This document shows, piece by piece, positions 23,257 through 31,352 of a stretch of DNA of 64,000 nt (positions within the stretch are counted from its first letter, which is position 1; each line of letters begins with the position of its first letter). This DNA is from Streptomyces sp. NBC_01216. Lineage in GTDB: Bacteria; Actinomycetota; Actinomycetes; Streptomycetales; Streptomycetaceae. The translations under genes and the position numbers were made by a program. Under the pieces are notes generated by a model. That model was not told the origin of the DNA and searched no databases. It was given only the letters and a program-made list of their open reading frames with translations. The DNA lies in NCBI RefSeq assembly GCF_035994945.1, contig NZ_CP108677.1, positions 2,604,001-2,668,000 of the forward strand. Direction: 5' to 3'.

Positions 23257-24741
23257 TCAGTCACGCCACTTCGGGACCAGCAGGTCAGGGTTGAAGGGGC
23301 GTCGGCCTCCGCCGCCTACCGGCAGGACGATCACCGCATGCAGTGCCTCCCTGATCAGGGCGCGCTTCTGCGCCAGGTCCAGCCTGCCGGAGTTCCAGCG
23401 CTCGCGTACGTCGCCGGTAACCTCGGCTGCACGCTGCTGGTTGAGGACATGACGCGTCCGGTCCGCACGTAGTTCCTTGACCCGGGATTCCATCCTCTGG
23501 TTCTCAGGGAAGAACAACTCATCCGAGATCTGGTCCTCCTGCCAAGCCTGGAGCAGCTTGCGCTGCTTCCGCGTCAAGCGGTTCAGCTCGTCTTCCCCTG
23601 CCCATTTCCCGTCCACATGCGCCGTCCTGGCTGCCCGTTCCTCCAGCTTCGCCAGCACTGCTTCCGTGATGAATTCGTCAATCTTGGCGCCATTGCGGCC
23701 CGTGCCACCGCAACCTCCCATTTCCTTGCTGGGACACTGATACAGGTAGCCGCCGGAGAGATCCGGTCGCATGGCCGCGCGGAGGGGCGAGTTGCAGATC
23801 CGGCCGTCCGCACCGGGCTTTCCGCATCGGAGGATGCCGGTCAGCAGGTACGAGGGGGTGCGGTAGTCCGTGACCGTTCCGTCAGACTTCACGTTGGGAC
23901 CGACACGGGCCGAGAAGACGGCGTCGATGGCCATCCACTGCTTCGGGGTGATGATCGGCTCCCAGCGGCCCACCACCGGCACACCGTTGGCATCACGGAC
24001 CAGTTCTCCGTTGTGCTTCCGCCACCCGCACAGCCGCGGGTTCCACAGCGCGAGCTTGAGGGAGCGGCTCGCCCACTCCTTGTCGTTGATCGTGCGGACG
24101 CCGGCCTCCCGCCACTCTCGGAGGATCGAATGCATGGACTTGCCCGCGATCACCTCACGGGCGCCCTTCGCCAGCCACGCCGCTTCCTCAGGCTCCAGCG
24201 TGAGCTTGTCGTCCTTCCAACCAAACGGACGCTTGCCGCCCACCGGGATGCCCAGCTCGGCACGGGCACGGTGCGAGCGGCGCGCACGCCGCTGCATCTT
24301 GCGCACCTCCATCTTGGAAATGACGACGCCGAAGAGGCCCATGGACTCCACGTCCTCGCTGTAGAGGTTCTTCGACCCCTTGGCGTCGGCGTAGAGCCGC
24401 CCTTCCTCGTACGTGAGCGCGTCCACGAACCGCTCGTAGTCTCCGGCTCTGCGTGTGAGCCGGTCGTCCGCAACGGCGATGACGCCTCGCACCAGCTGCC
24501 CGTCAGGCAAGTGGCCGGCCTTGAGCGCCTTCACCATGGTCTCGAAGTCCGGGCGCACCACACCCGCCTTCGCCGCCGACAGGTCGTTGTCGGTGTAGCG
24601 GTGCACGATCGTCCAGCCGAGACGGGCCGCCGTCTCGCCGTTCACCTTGTGCTGGTCCTCGACGCCGTGGCCGTCCCTGGCCGTGTCGGCGGAGATACGC
24701 GCGTACGAGACAACCGGGATCACCGGTGCCGCTTCGTTCAC
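23257..24741 (-). CDS. Large serine integrase
   Basis: The 494-aa product catalyses site-specific integration of the islet. The resolvase catalytic domain has [18 protein letters not shown] with nucleophile Ser17 and later [20 protein letters not shown]. The recombinase domain follows ([19 protein letters not shown] and a region with [20 protein letters not shown]). The zinc domain has cysteines in [33 protein letters not shown] coiled-coil region rich in Leu/Arg and a C-terminal tail complete it. The GTG at 24741 lies only about 50 bases from the attR repeat, the usual position for an integrase next to its attachment site. Confidence 0.95.
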   Translation of the reverse strand: MNEAAPVIPVVSYARISADTARDGHGVEDQHKVNGETAARLGWTIVHRYTDNDLSAAKAGVVRPDFETMVKALKAGHLPDGQLVRGVIAVADDRLTRRAGDYERFVDALTYEEGRLYADAKGSKNLYSEDVESMGLFGVVISKMEVRKMQRRARRSHRARAELGIPVGGKRPFGWKDDKLTLEPEEAAWLAKGAREVIAGKSMHSILREWREAGVRTINDKEWASRSLKLALWNPRLCGWRKHNGELVRDANGVPVVGRWEPIITPKQWMAIDAVFSARVGPNVKSDGTVTDYRTPSYLLTGILRCGKPGADGRICNSPLRAAMRPDLSGGYLYQCPSKEMGGCGGTGRNGAKIDEFITEAVLAKLEERAARTAHVDGKWAGEDELNRLTRKQRKLLQAWQEDQISDELFFPENQRMESRVKELRADRTRHVLNQQRAAEVTGDVRERWNSGRLDLAQKRALIREALHAVIVLPVGGGGRRPFNPDLLVPKWRD

Positions 24742-24789
24742 TTCCCACCCCTTTACGAAGAGTCACTAATTCTACGCAAAGAGAAGTGG

Positions 24790-24810
24790 TACCACCAGCA
24801 GTACCTCGAC
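24790..24810 (+). other. attR core repeat
   Basis: This is the second copy of the 21-bp repeat found at 15866. The bases to the right are the displaced native msrA end, and those to the left belong to the element. The integrase gene begins about 50 bases to the left. Confidence 0.85.
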
Positions 24811-24891
24811 AAGAACCCCGACGGCTACTGCGGCATCGGCGGCACGGGGGTGGCCTGCCCCATCGGCATCGCCGAGGCGCCGGGGGAGTGA
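24790..24891 (+). pseudogene. Displaced native 3' end of msrA
   Basis: The frame reads [20 protein letters not shown] and [13 protein letters not shown] before TGA at 24889-24891, the original MsrA C-terminus. It has lost its 5' part to the left side of the islet. The stop still overlaps the next gene's GTG by four bases, showing the original operon structure. Confidence 0.92.
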
Positions 24892-25256
24892 CCGCCCCGG
24901 TCGTCGACCCCGCCCATGTGCGGCTGACCCGGCTCTGGCGGGACCGGACACCTGCTGGGCCGCTGCTTCCGCGTGAGCTGAAGACGGCGTACGCCGAGGG
25001 GTGGGTGCGCTTCCACAGCCTGCCGGAGTCGAAGCGCTACGCGGAGAACGAAGCCGAGTACGCGGTTCTCCTCGACCGGTACAACACGGTCCTCGACGAG
25101 CTCTTCGCGGGCGGCGAGGTGTACGTGACCACCGACTGGGCCGACCCGTCCGAACCGACGGACTGGTCAGCCCACCGCGCCGCCCTCCACCCGGAGGGCA
25201 CGCTGTGGACCACCCTGGACGACACCACCGATCCGGACACGGCCGGGCATGCGTGA
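24888..25256 (+). CDS. DUF3885-like protein, former msrA operon partner
   Basis: The 122-aa product has [40 protein letters not shown] and a region with [13 protein letters not shown] ending [11 protein letters not shown]. It resembles DUF3885-type proteins by memory, with no known function. GTG 24888 overlaps the native msrA stop as GTGA, so it was translationally coupled to msrA. The islet now separates it from the msrA promoter by 9 kb. Expression must come from element DNA or a cryptic promoter, or be lost. Confidence 0.82.
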   Translation: MTAPVVDPAHVRLTRLWRDRTPAGPLLPRELKTAYAEGWVRFHSLPESKRYAENEAEYAVLLDRYNTVLDELFAGGEVYVTTDWADPSEPTDWSAHRAALHPEGTLWTTLDDTTDPDTAGHA

Positions 25257-25306
25257 ACCCGGCCTCCGGACGCGCGGGAGGCCGGGTGCGGGCGGCCGGT
25301 GTGACG

Positions 25307-25513
25307 TCAGTGGGTACCGCGGTCGAGGGCGGCGACCTCGCGTACCGACTCGGCGACGGCATCGAAGTCCTTCTTGAGGATCGCGCCGTGGTTGGCGGCG
25401 ACCTTCGCACCGATGCGGATGTACGGGTTTCGCGCGGTCACCGCGTCCAGGCCGGCACGGACGCTCTCCTGCTCGTCGCCACGGCTCCCGAAGGACGTCC
25501 CGGAGGTGACCAC
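25307..25513 (-). CDS. Small unassigned protein or gene fragment
   Basis: The 68-aa product reads GTSFGSRGDEQESVRAGLDA, VTARNPYIRIGAKVAANHGA and ILKKDFDAVAESVREVAAL. The composition is protein-like with good codon bias, but I do not recognise a family. The frame stays open upstream of the GTG at 25513 (GRDGITVPGRYV), so it may be the C-terminal remnant of a longer gene. No clear RBS is seen. Confidence 0.45.
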   Translation of the reverse strand: MVTSGTSFGSRGDEQESVRAGLDAVTARNPYIRIGAKVAANHGAILKKDFDAVAESVREVAALDRGTH

Positions 25514-25716
25514 GTACCGCCCGGGGACGGTGATGCCGTCTCTTCCCGCTCGGTCGTGTGAGGCTTCGGGTAGGGCGTGCGGGCGGCCACTCGGGGTGGA
25601 CGACCGACCCCGCAGGGGTGTCCGTCTCAGGGGTGGCGTGCCGTGCGGGTGCCTGCCGTGCGCGGGTCGCGGGGAGGGAATCGGGCGCGGTGAGCGGCCG
25701 GGGGTCCCGCGCGTGT

Positions 25717-26382
25717 TCAGAGACTGCGGGCGGTGATGTCCCCGCGGGAGGTGGTGGCGCGGATGTCGAGTTCGGCGGTGCCGTCGTTCCGGAGAGCGTT
25801 GCCGACGCGGCCGTGGTCGCTGCCGGCGTCCAGGGTGGCCGAGACGCCCGCGGCGGCGGCGACCGAGATGTCGCCGGACCGGGTCCGGAGCACGACCGTG
25901 CCGCGCTCGGCCTCGGCGATCCGGATGTCGCCTCTCGCCGTACCGATCTCCGCGGAGCCGCCCAGCCGGCCGATCTCGACGTCACCGTCGACCACGACGA
26001 GACGGGCGCTCGCGGCCTCGTCGATCTTGACCCGGCGGTAGGCGCCGTCGAAGGCGACATGACCGAGGCGCCCGACGCCGCGGAGTTCGGCGGCGTCGGC
26101 CTTGGCCTCGACACGGGAGCCGGCCGGCAGCCGGACCGTGACCTCCAGGGACCCGGAGGAGCCGAGGAGCCGGTTGTCGGGCCGCGGGGCCGTGACCCGC
26201 AGGATGCCGTCGGCGTAGGTGACGGTGGTCCGCTCGGCGCTCTTGGTGTCGCGGCTCTTGGAGGGGTCGGCGGGCCGGACCTCGACGATGGTGTCGACGC
26301 GGTCCGCGGCGATGATCTGGACCCGTCCGGCGGGGATGTCCAGGACGGCGGAGATTGGGGCGGGGGTGTCGAACTTCTGCAT
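25717..26382 (-). CDS. DUF4097 family putative adhesin-like protein
   Basis: The 221-aa product has the repetitive beta-strand pattern of DUF4097: VLDIPAGRVQIIAADRVDTI, LEVTVRLPAGSRVEAKADAA, LVVVDGDVEIGRLGGSAEIG, TARGDIRIAEAERGTVVLRT and SGDISV, ending TTSRGDITARSL. These form a right-handed beta-helix-like stack. No signal peptide or membrane segment is present, so it is probably cytoplasmic. ATG 26382 with GGGAG upstream fits better than the ATG at 26466. The upstream DNA carries a cluster of TTGCAA-type inverted repeats. Confidence 0.88.
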   Translation of the reverse strand: MQKFDTPAPISAVLDIPAGRVQIIAADRVDTIVEVRPADPSKSRDTKSAERTTVTYADGILRVTAPRPDNRLLGSSGSLEVTVRLPAGSRVEAKADAAELRGVGRLGHVAFDGAYRRVKIDEAASARLVVVDGDVEIGRLGGSAEIGTARGDIRIAEAERGTVVLRTRSGDISVAAAAGVSATLDAGSDHGRVGNALRNDGTAELDIRATTSRGDITARSL

Positions 26383-26740
26383 CGCGTTCTCCCTGCGATC
26401 GACTTTTCCAACACAGGAAACGCTACGTTGCTTTCCAAAATCCATCAACACCAATATTGCAACCACCTCACGTTTTAGCAGCTAGATGCAGCAAAAGCGT
26501 TGCAACAGCCTCAATGGGAATGCAACGAACAAGCATCATTCCGTTGCATTGGGAAGGCGTTAACGCTACGACGCGACAGCGGGGACGCCACGCGCCGGCC
26601 GGCCGCGTCCTCCACGCCCCACGCGGGCCGGACGAACAAACCGCCCGCCCGCCCGTGGGGCGGACGGGCGGCGGGGTGAGCGGCGGTGAGCGGTGGGCGG
26701 ACGGGTAGGCGGGTGGGTAGGCGGGTGGGCGACCGGCGGA
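26383..26740. other. AT-rich intergenic region
   Basis: No gene is seen. The left half is unusually AT-rich for this genome and carries GTTGC/GCAAC motifs listed separately. The right half is a GC-rich run of GGGCGG and GGGTAGGCG repeats (26660-26730), probably the 3' region of the alcohol dehydrogenase gene. Confidence 0.6.
26428..26550. promoter_or_regulatory. Cluster of TTGCAA-type inverted repeats before the DUF4097 gene
   Basis: GTTGC (26428-26432) faces GCAAC (26459-26463). GTTGCAAC at 26499-26506 is a perfect palindrome. AATGCAACG (26519-26527) faces CGTTGCATT (26542-26550). Five copies in about 120 bases of a locally AT-rich stretch upstream of the minus-strand gene suggest operator sites for one regulator. 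Confidence 0.6.
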
Positions 26741-27784
26741 TCAGATCGTCGACACGTCGATGACGAAGCGGTAGCGGACGTCGCTCGCGAGCACCCGCTG
26801 GTACGCCTCGTTGATCCGGCCGGCGGGGATGAGTTCGATCTCTGCGCCCAGACCGTGTGCGGCGCAGAAGTCGAGCATCTCCTGGGTCTCGGCGATGCCT
26901 CCGATCATCGAGCCGGCGAGCGTCTTGCGGCCTCCGATGAGGGAGAAGAGGTTGAGCGAGACCGGTTCTTCGGGGGCCCCGACGTTCACCAGTGCACCGT
27001 CGGTCTTGACCAGGCCGAGGTAGGCGCCGAAGTCGAGCGGGGCGGAGACCGTGGAGACGATCAGGTCGAAGGTCCCGGCGAGCCGGGCGAAGGTCTCGGG
27101 GTCGCTGGTGGCGTAGTAGTGGTCGGCGCCGAGCCGGAGGCCGTCCTCCTGCTTCTTGAGGGACTGGCTGAGCACCGTCACCTCCGCTCCCAGCGCGTGG
27201 GCGATCTTGACGCCCATGTGCCCCAGGCCGCCGAGCCCGACGATCGCGACCTTCTTGCCGGGGCCGGCCTTCCAGTGGGTGAGCGGCGAGTAGAGCGTGA
27301 TGCCGGCGCAGAGCAGCGGGGCGGCCTCGTCGAGGGCCAGCCCGTCCGGGATGCGCAGGGTGAACGCCTCGTCCACCACGATGTGCGTGGAGTAGCCGCC
27401 GTAGGTCGGCTCGCCGTTCTTGTCGAGGGCGTTGTAGGTGCCGGTGCCGCCCTTGACGCAGTACTGCTCCAGGCCCTGCGCGCAGTACTCGCACGCGCGG
27501 CAGGAGTCGACGAAGCAGCCGACGCCGACGCGGTCGCCGACCCGGTGGCGGGTGACACCGGGGCCGATCTCGGTCACGATTCCGGCGATCTCGTGGCCGG
27601 GCACCATGGGGAAGATGCCCTCGCCCCACCCGTCGCGTGCCTGGTGGATGTCGGAGTGGCAGATGCCGGCGTACTTGATCTCGATGAGGACGTCGCGATC
27701 GCCGACCGCGCGGCGCGGCACGGTGGTGCGCTCCAGGGGGGCATGGGCGGCGGGGGCGGCGTAGGCGGAAACGTTCGTGGTCAT
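26741..27784 (-). CDS. Zinc-dependent NAD(P)-alcohol dehydrogenase (YahK/AdhC type)
   Basis: The 347-aa product is a medium-chain dehydrogenase. The catalytic zinc ligands lie in [12 protein letters not shown] and [10 protein letters not shown], and the structural zinc cysteines in [15 protein letters not shown] with the earlier GCFVDSC. The NAD(P) site is [20 protein letters not shown]. The family reduces aldehydes with NADPH, so aldehyde detoxification is likely. ATG 27784 is followed by a divergent XRE regulator gene 131 bases away, which probably controls it. Confidence 0.92.
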   Translation of the reverse strand: MTTNVSAYAAPAAHAPLERTTVPRRAVGDRDVLIEIKYAGICHSDIHQARDGWGEGIFPMVPGHEIAGIVTEIGPGVTRHRVGDRVGVGCFVDSCRACEYCAQGLEQYCVKGGTGTYNALDKNGEPTYGGYSTHIVVDEAFTLRIPDGLALDEAAPLLCAGITLYSPLTHWKAGPGKKVAIVGLGGLGHMGVKIAHALGAEVTVLSQSLKKQEDGLRLGADHYYATSDPETFARLAGTFDLIVSTVSAPLDFGAYLGLVKTDGALVNVGAPEEPVSLNLFSLIGGRKTLAGSMIGGIAETQEMLDFCAAHGLGAEIELIPAGRINEAYQRVLASDVRYRFVIDVSTI

Positions 27785-27915
27785 GGTGCCCAAGCGTGCC
27801 CCGTGACGCCGGGTTCACCCAGGTCTCTGCCGTGCCTACGCCCAGCGTGCCTACCACTGGCAGGGACAGGCACGCCCGTCCGTCCGGGTCGTCCGGCCTG
27901 GGATAATCGGGCTGC

Positions 27916-28773
27916 ATGGACCTCAGTGCCGAACTCAGCGAATTCCTGCGCTCGCGGCGGGCCCGGCTGAAGCCCGAGGACGTGGGCCTGCCGTCGTTCG
28001 GTCGTCATCGGCGGGTTCCGGGGCTGCGCCGCGAGGAGCTGGCGCAGTTGGCCGGGGTGTCCGTGGCGTACTACACACGGCTCGAACAGGGCAACGGACG
28101 CAATGTGTCCCTGGAGGTGCTGGACTCGATCGCGCGGGCGCTGCGGCTGAGTGACACGGAGCGGGCCCATCTGACGCATCTGGCGAAGCCGACGGCGAAG
28201 AAGAAGCAGCGGGCTTCGATCACGCGTCCCCAACAGGTACGGCCGGGGCTGCAGCATCTGCTCGACGCGATGGACGCGGTGCCCGCGGTCGTCCTGGGGC
28301 GGCGGCTGGACGTCCTGGCGTGGAACCGGATGGCGCGGGCGCTGCTGGGCGATCTGGCGGCCATGGAGCCGCAGGAGCGGAACATGGCGCGGATGGTCTT
28401 CCTCGACCCGAACGCGCGCGATCTCTACCTCGACTGGGAGTGCAAGGCGACCGAGGTGGTGAGCGTGCTGCGGCTGTACGCGGGCTGCTACCCGGACGAC
28501 GCGCAGCTGCTCGCCCTGGTCGGTGAGCTGTCGGTCAGGTCGGAGGAGTTCCGCTCGCTGTGGGCGGCGCACACGGTGGCCGACAAGGGGCACGGGACGA
28601 AGCGGCTGCGGCACCCGCTGGTGGGCGAGTTGACGCTGGGATACGAGGCGTTGAAGGTGTCCGGCGGGGACCCGGACCTGATTCTGACGACGTACCAGGC
28701 GGAGCCGGGTACGTCCTCGGCTGACGCGCTGCGGCTGCTCGCCAACTGGGGCGTGGAGGAAGCCGTACGGTGA
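27916..28773 (+). CDS. XRE regulator with MmyB-like ligand-binding domain
   Basis: The 285-aa product begins with the typical ELSEFLRSRRARLKPEDVGL, then VPGLRREELAQLAGVSVAYY and TRLEQGNGRNVSLEVLDSIA (HTH). A MmyB-like C-terminal domain follows, with VLGRRLDVLAWNRMARALLG and NMARMVFLDPNARDLYLDWE. MmyB-like domains are thought to bind fatty-acid-like ligands. The family commonly regulates divergent dehydrogenase genes, as here with the zinc alcohol dehydrogenase. ATG 27916 is the first plausible start. A 13-bp hairpin follows the stop. Confidence 0.92.
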   Translation: MDLSAELSEFLRSRRARLKPEDVGLPSFGRHRRVPGLRREELAQLAGVSVAYYTRLEQGNGRNVSLEVLDSIARALRLSDTERAHLTHLAKPTAKKKQRASITRPQQVRPGLQHLLDAMDAVPAVVLGRRLDVLAWNRMARALLGDLAAMEPQERNMARMVFLDPNARDLYLDWECKATEVVSVLRLYAGCYPDDAQLLALVGELSVRSEEFRSLWAAHTVADKGHGTKRLRHPLVGELTLGYEALKVSGGDPDLILTTYQAEPGTSSADALRLLANWGVEEAVR

Positions 28774-28782
28774 CGCGGAGCA

Positions 28783-28813
28783 CGGCGGCCCCCTCGCTTG
28801 GAGGGGGCCGCCG
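28783..28813 (+). terminator. Terminator of the XRE gene
   Basis: CGGCGGCCCCCTC (28783-28795) pairs perfectly with 28801-28813 across a five-base loop, 10 bases after the stop. Confidence 0.85.
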
Positions 28814-28935
28814 TTCCGGTCTGCGTCGTCAGGGCCGTGCGCCTTCAGGACCGTGGACCGCCGGTGACGCGGGCGGTCAGGGCCGCGGATACGGTGCCGC
28901 GCGCGTGCCGTCGGGGTGGCGTCGGGTGGGAAGGA

Positions 28936-30207
28936 TCAGAGGGCCGATCCGGCCTTCCAGGCCGCCCAGTTCAGGTTCCAGCCGTTGAGGCCGTTGTCGG
29001 GCGCGATCGTCTTGTCCTTCGAGTTCTTGACGATCACGACGTCGCCGATCAGCGAGTGGTCGTAGAGCCAGGCGGCCATCTGGTTCGGGTCGCCGGCGCC
29101 CTTGACGTCGTTCAGACCCACGCAGCCGTGGCTGGTGTTGACGTTGCCGAAGACGGAGTCGGCACCCCAGTAGTTGCCGTGGATGAACGTGCCGGAGGTG
29201 GACAGCCGCATGGCGTGCGGGACGTCCTTGATGTCGTACTCGCCCTTGCCGTCGTCGTCCGTGAAGCCGACGGTGGCGCCGTTCATCCGGGTCTCCTTGA
29301 ACTTCTCGGAGATCACCATCTGACCGTTGTAGGTGGGGTTCTGCGGGGAGCCGGCCGAGATCGGGATGGTCTTGATCGTCTTGCCGTCCTGCTGGACCTT
29401 CATCGTCTTGGTGGCGACGTCGACGACGGAGACCTGGTTGCGGCCGATCTTGAAGCTGACGGTCTTCTGCTGCACTCCGAAGACGCCGTCGGCACCCTCG
29501 ACGCCGTCGAGCTCCAGCTTCAGGGTGACGGTCGAGCCCTCGGTCCAGTACGACTCGGGACGGAAGTCGAGGCGCTGGGAGTTGAACCAGTGGCCCACGA
29601 CCTCCTGGCCGCTGCTGGAGCTCACCTTGATGCCGCCCTGGACGGCCTTCCGGTCGGTGATCGGCTTGTTGAACTTGATCGAGACGGGCATGCCCACGCC
29701 GACGGTCGAGCCGTTCTCGGGGGTGAAGTTGCCGATGAAGCTGTTGGCCGCGGAGACGGTGGTGAAGGAGGAGTTCTCGTGCGCTTCGAGACCGCCGGCG
29801 TCCTGCGCCGTCGCGGCGATCTTGTAGACCGTGGCGCGGGCGAGGGGTGCGGTGGGGGCCCAGCTGAGCTTGTCGGCGGACAGTTCGCCCTCGACGCTCT
29901 TGCCGTCCTGGGAGGTCATGGTCACTTCGGTCAGGGTGCCGTCGGTGACGGAGACCTTGGTGTCCTTGTTGATGGACGCGTTGGTGGCGCCGTTCTCGGG
30001 CGAGATGGATATCTGGGCCTTGGAGGTCTTCTGCGCCGCGGCCTCGTCGACCTGAGCCTGTGACTGGGGCGACTGCGAGCTGTCGGCCGCGCCGTCCTTG
30101 TCGCCCCCACCGCAGGCCGAGAGCACCAATACGCCACCGAGCACCGCGGCCGCGGCGGCCAGGCTCTTGCGGCGGCGCTTGCTGTCCGTCATCACACGCT
30201 TCTCCAT
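28936..30207 (-). CDS. Lipoprotein L,D-transpeptidase
   Basis: The enzyme forms 3-3 cross-links in peptidoglycan outside the membrane. The 423-aa product has a lipoprotein signal (LAAAAAVLGGVLVLSACGGG, lipobox LSAC). A low-complexity linker and two Ig-like domains (about residues 60-260) follow. The YkuD catalytic domain has FIHGNYWGADSVFGNVNTSH and GCVGLNDV, giving the HGxx...SHGCxxL signature with catalytic His/Cys. A C-terminal WNLNWAAWKAGSAL lies beyond it. The organisation matches the Mycobacterium LdtMt2 type. ATG 30207 or ATG 30192 may be used. Confidence 0.94.
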   Translation of the reverse strand: MEKRVMTDSKRRRKSLAAAAAVLGGVLVLSACGGGDKDGAADSSQSPQSQAQVDEAAAQKTSKAQISISPENGATNASINKDTKVSVTDGTLTEVTMTSQDGKSVEGELSADKLSWAPTAPLARATVYKIAATAQDAGGLEAHENSSFTTVSAANSFIGNFTPENGSTVGVGMPVSIKFNKPITDRKAVQGGIKVSSSSGQEVVGHWFNSQRLDFRPESYWTEGSTVTLKLELDGVEGADGVFGVQQKTVSFKIGRNQVSVVDVATKTMKVQQDGKTIKTIPISAGSPQNPTYNGQMVISEKFKETRMNGATVGFTDDDGKGEYDIKDVPHAMRLSTSGTFIHGNYWGADSVFGNVNTSHGCVGLNDVKGAGDPNQMAAWLYDHSLIGDVVIVKNSKDKTIAPDNGLNGWNLNWAAWKAGSAL

Positions 30208-30445
30208 CGTCGCGGATCCCCTGCCAACTTCTCTACAAGAACATCTCGGCCTGTCCACCGGTTCCGTCACCGGCGGCTTTGTGGGCAACACCACTGATCC
30301 ACACGCATACGCGGACCATCCGGTTCCCCCTCCTGCCCAGCGCCGCGGACGTCATGCCCGCGGCACCCCCCGGGCGTGGAAGAGCCCCGGGCAGGCGCAC
30401 CTCGTACGACGTCTTCCGGGGCTCCCGGCGGGTGGTCTTCGCCCG

Positions 30446-30787
30446 CTAGGCCGGTGCCTCGTCGTCGGTGTCGGCCTCATCTTCCTCGTCGAGGTCCCAC
30501 TCCCACGCATCGGGGTCGTAGTCGACCTCCTCGCTGCTCCAGGAAGCCTGGACGAGTTCGACCCCCGGCACGTCGTGGACGAGGTCGAAGGGCTCGACGA
30601 GGGCGGCGAGGGCCTCGGCGCTGTCCTCGTGGGCGACGGAACGGGCATGGACCCGTTCCTCCTCGGGCATGAACTCGTCGGCGTCGATCCGGGCGACGGC
30701 CGCCCTGGTCAGTTCCCGCGGGTCGTCGATCTCCAGCACGACCTCGACCCGAAGTCGCACAAAACGTGGTGTTCCGGTAGCGCTCAT
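30446..30787 (-). CDS. Small acidic conserved protein
   Basis: The 113-aa product reads FVRLRVEVVLEIDDPRELTR, AAVARIDADEF, then SAEALAALVEPFDLVHDVPG and VELVQASWSSEEVDYDP, ending in an Asp/Glu-rich tail. I do not recognise a named domain; it looks like a small soluble alpha/beta protein conserved in Streptomyces. ATG 30787 begins clear coding. It is divergent from the sortase substrate gene and has no obvious operon partner. Confidence 0.8.
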   Translation of the reverse strand: MSATGTPRFVRLRVEVVLEIDDPRELTRAAVARIDADEFMPEEERVHARSVAHEDSAEALAALVEPFDLVHDVPGVELVQASWSSEEVDYDPDAWEWDLDEEDEADTDDEAPA

Positions 30788-30894
30788 ACGACGGAGCGTA
30801 GGCGTCGCGAGGTCTCGGCTTTCCTGCGACCCGCTGTGTTCACTAGCATCGCCCCCACACCCATTCCCGGTTGCCGCGAGGGGGATCGAATTCT

Positions 30895-31188
30895 GTGTCC
30901 GTCGCACGTCGCCCGCTGCTGACCGCCACCGCTGCCGGAACGCTGTTGTGCGCCCTGTGGTTCGTGCCGTCCGCGAAGGCCACCGATGAGCAGGCCCCGG
31001 CGGGCGGCCCGCGGACCTCGGTAGCGGAGGAAACCCGCCCCGTGGACGATCCCGCCCGCGGGGACCGGCTGGCGGAGACCGGCGCGGGCCTGGACACCAC
31101 CCCGTATCTGCTCGGCGCGACGGGCTTCCTCGGTGTCGGTGCCGGATTCGTGGCACTGGCGATGAGACGGGGCGGCAGGGCTTCCTGA
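30895..31188 (+). CDS. Small LAETG sortase substrate
   Basis: The 97-aa product has a signal peptide (RRPLLTATAAGTLLCALWFV, ending SAKA), a short Glu/Pro/Asp-rich mature region and the sorting signal LAETGAGLDTTPYLLGATGF, a hydrophobic stretch and a basic tail RRGG. LAxTG is the signal used by Streptomyces class E sortases. The mature exposed part is only about 40 residues, so it is a spacer-like wall peptide rather than an enzyme. GTG 30895 follows GAGGGGG. No sortase gene is nearby. Confidence 0.82.
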   Translation: MSVARRPLLTATAAGTLLCALWFVPSAKATDEQAPAGGPRTSVAEETRPVDDPARGDRLAETGAGLDTTPYLLGATGFLGVGAGFVALAMRRGGRAS

Positions 31189-31301
31189 GGTCCGCGGCGC
31201 GTTCCGCGGCCGGCGGGGTTCCGCCGGACCGGAGCCGCGCCCGAGACGCGACGAACACGCCTGGTCCCACCGGATCGTTCCGTCCCACCCAGTCGTTCCA
31301 T

Positions 31302-31335
31302 CCCGCCGCCCTGGGTCTCGGCCCAGGCCGGCGGG
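31302..31335 (-). terminator. hutH terminator
   Basis: CCCGCCGCCCTGGG (31302-31315) pairs with CCCAGGCCGGCGGG (31322-31335) with one mismatch and a six-base loop, 18 bases past the hutH stop on the minus strand. Confidence 0.75.
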
Positions 31336-31352
31336 GCGGACGGACCGGCGGG

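Larger units (their letters stand above)
15866..24810. mobile_element. Serine-integrase islet inserted in the msrA 3' end
   Basis: A 21-bp perfect direct repeat (15866-15886 and 24790-24810) within msrA coding sequence bounds about 8.9 kb. A large serine integrase gene lies just inside the right end. The contents differ from the flanking core genes and include lower-GC stretches (16.3-17.4 kb), a resolvase, an XRE/DUF6879/DUF397 module and a broken ATPase. After the left repeat the element provides an alternative msrA 3' end about 85% identical to the displaced native one. No replication, conjugation or virion genes are visible, so it is probably mobilised in trans or is a decayed plasmid/phage derivative. 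Confidence 0.9.

Noticed and set aside
26660..26730. GGGCGG/GGGTAGGCG run as a CRISPR or minisatellite array
   Set aside because: Units are short and irregular without spacers; it is a simple GC-rich run.
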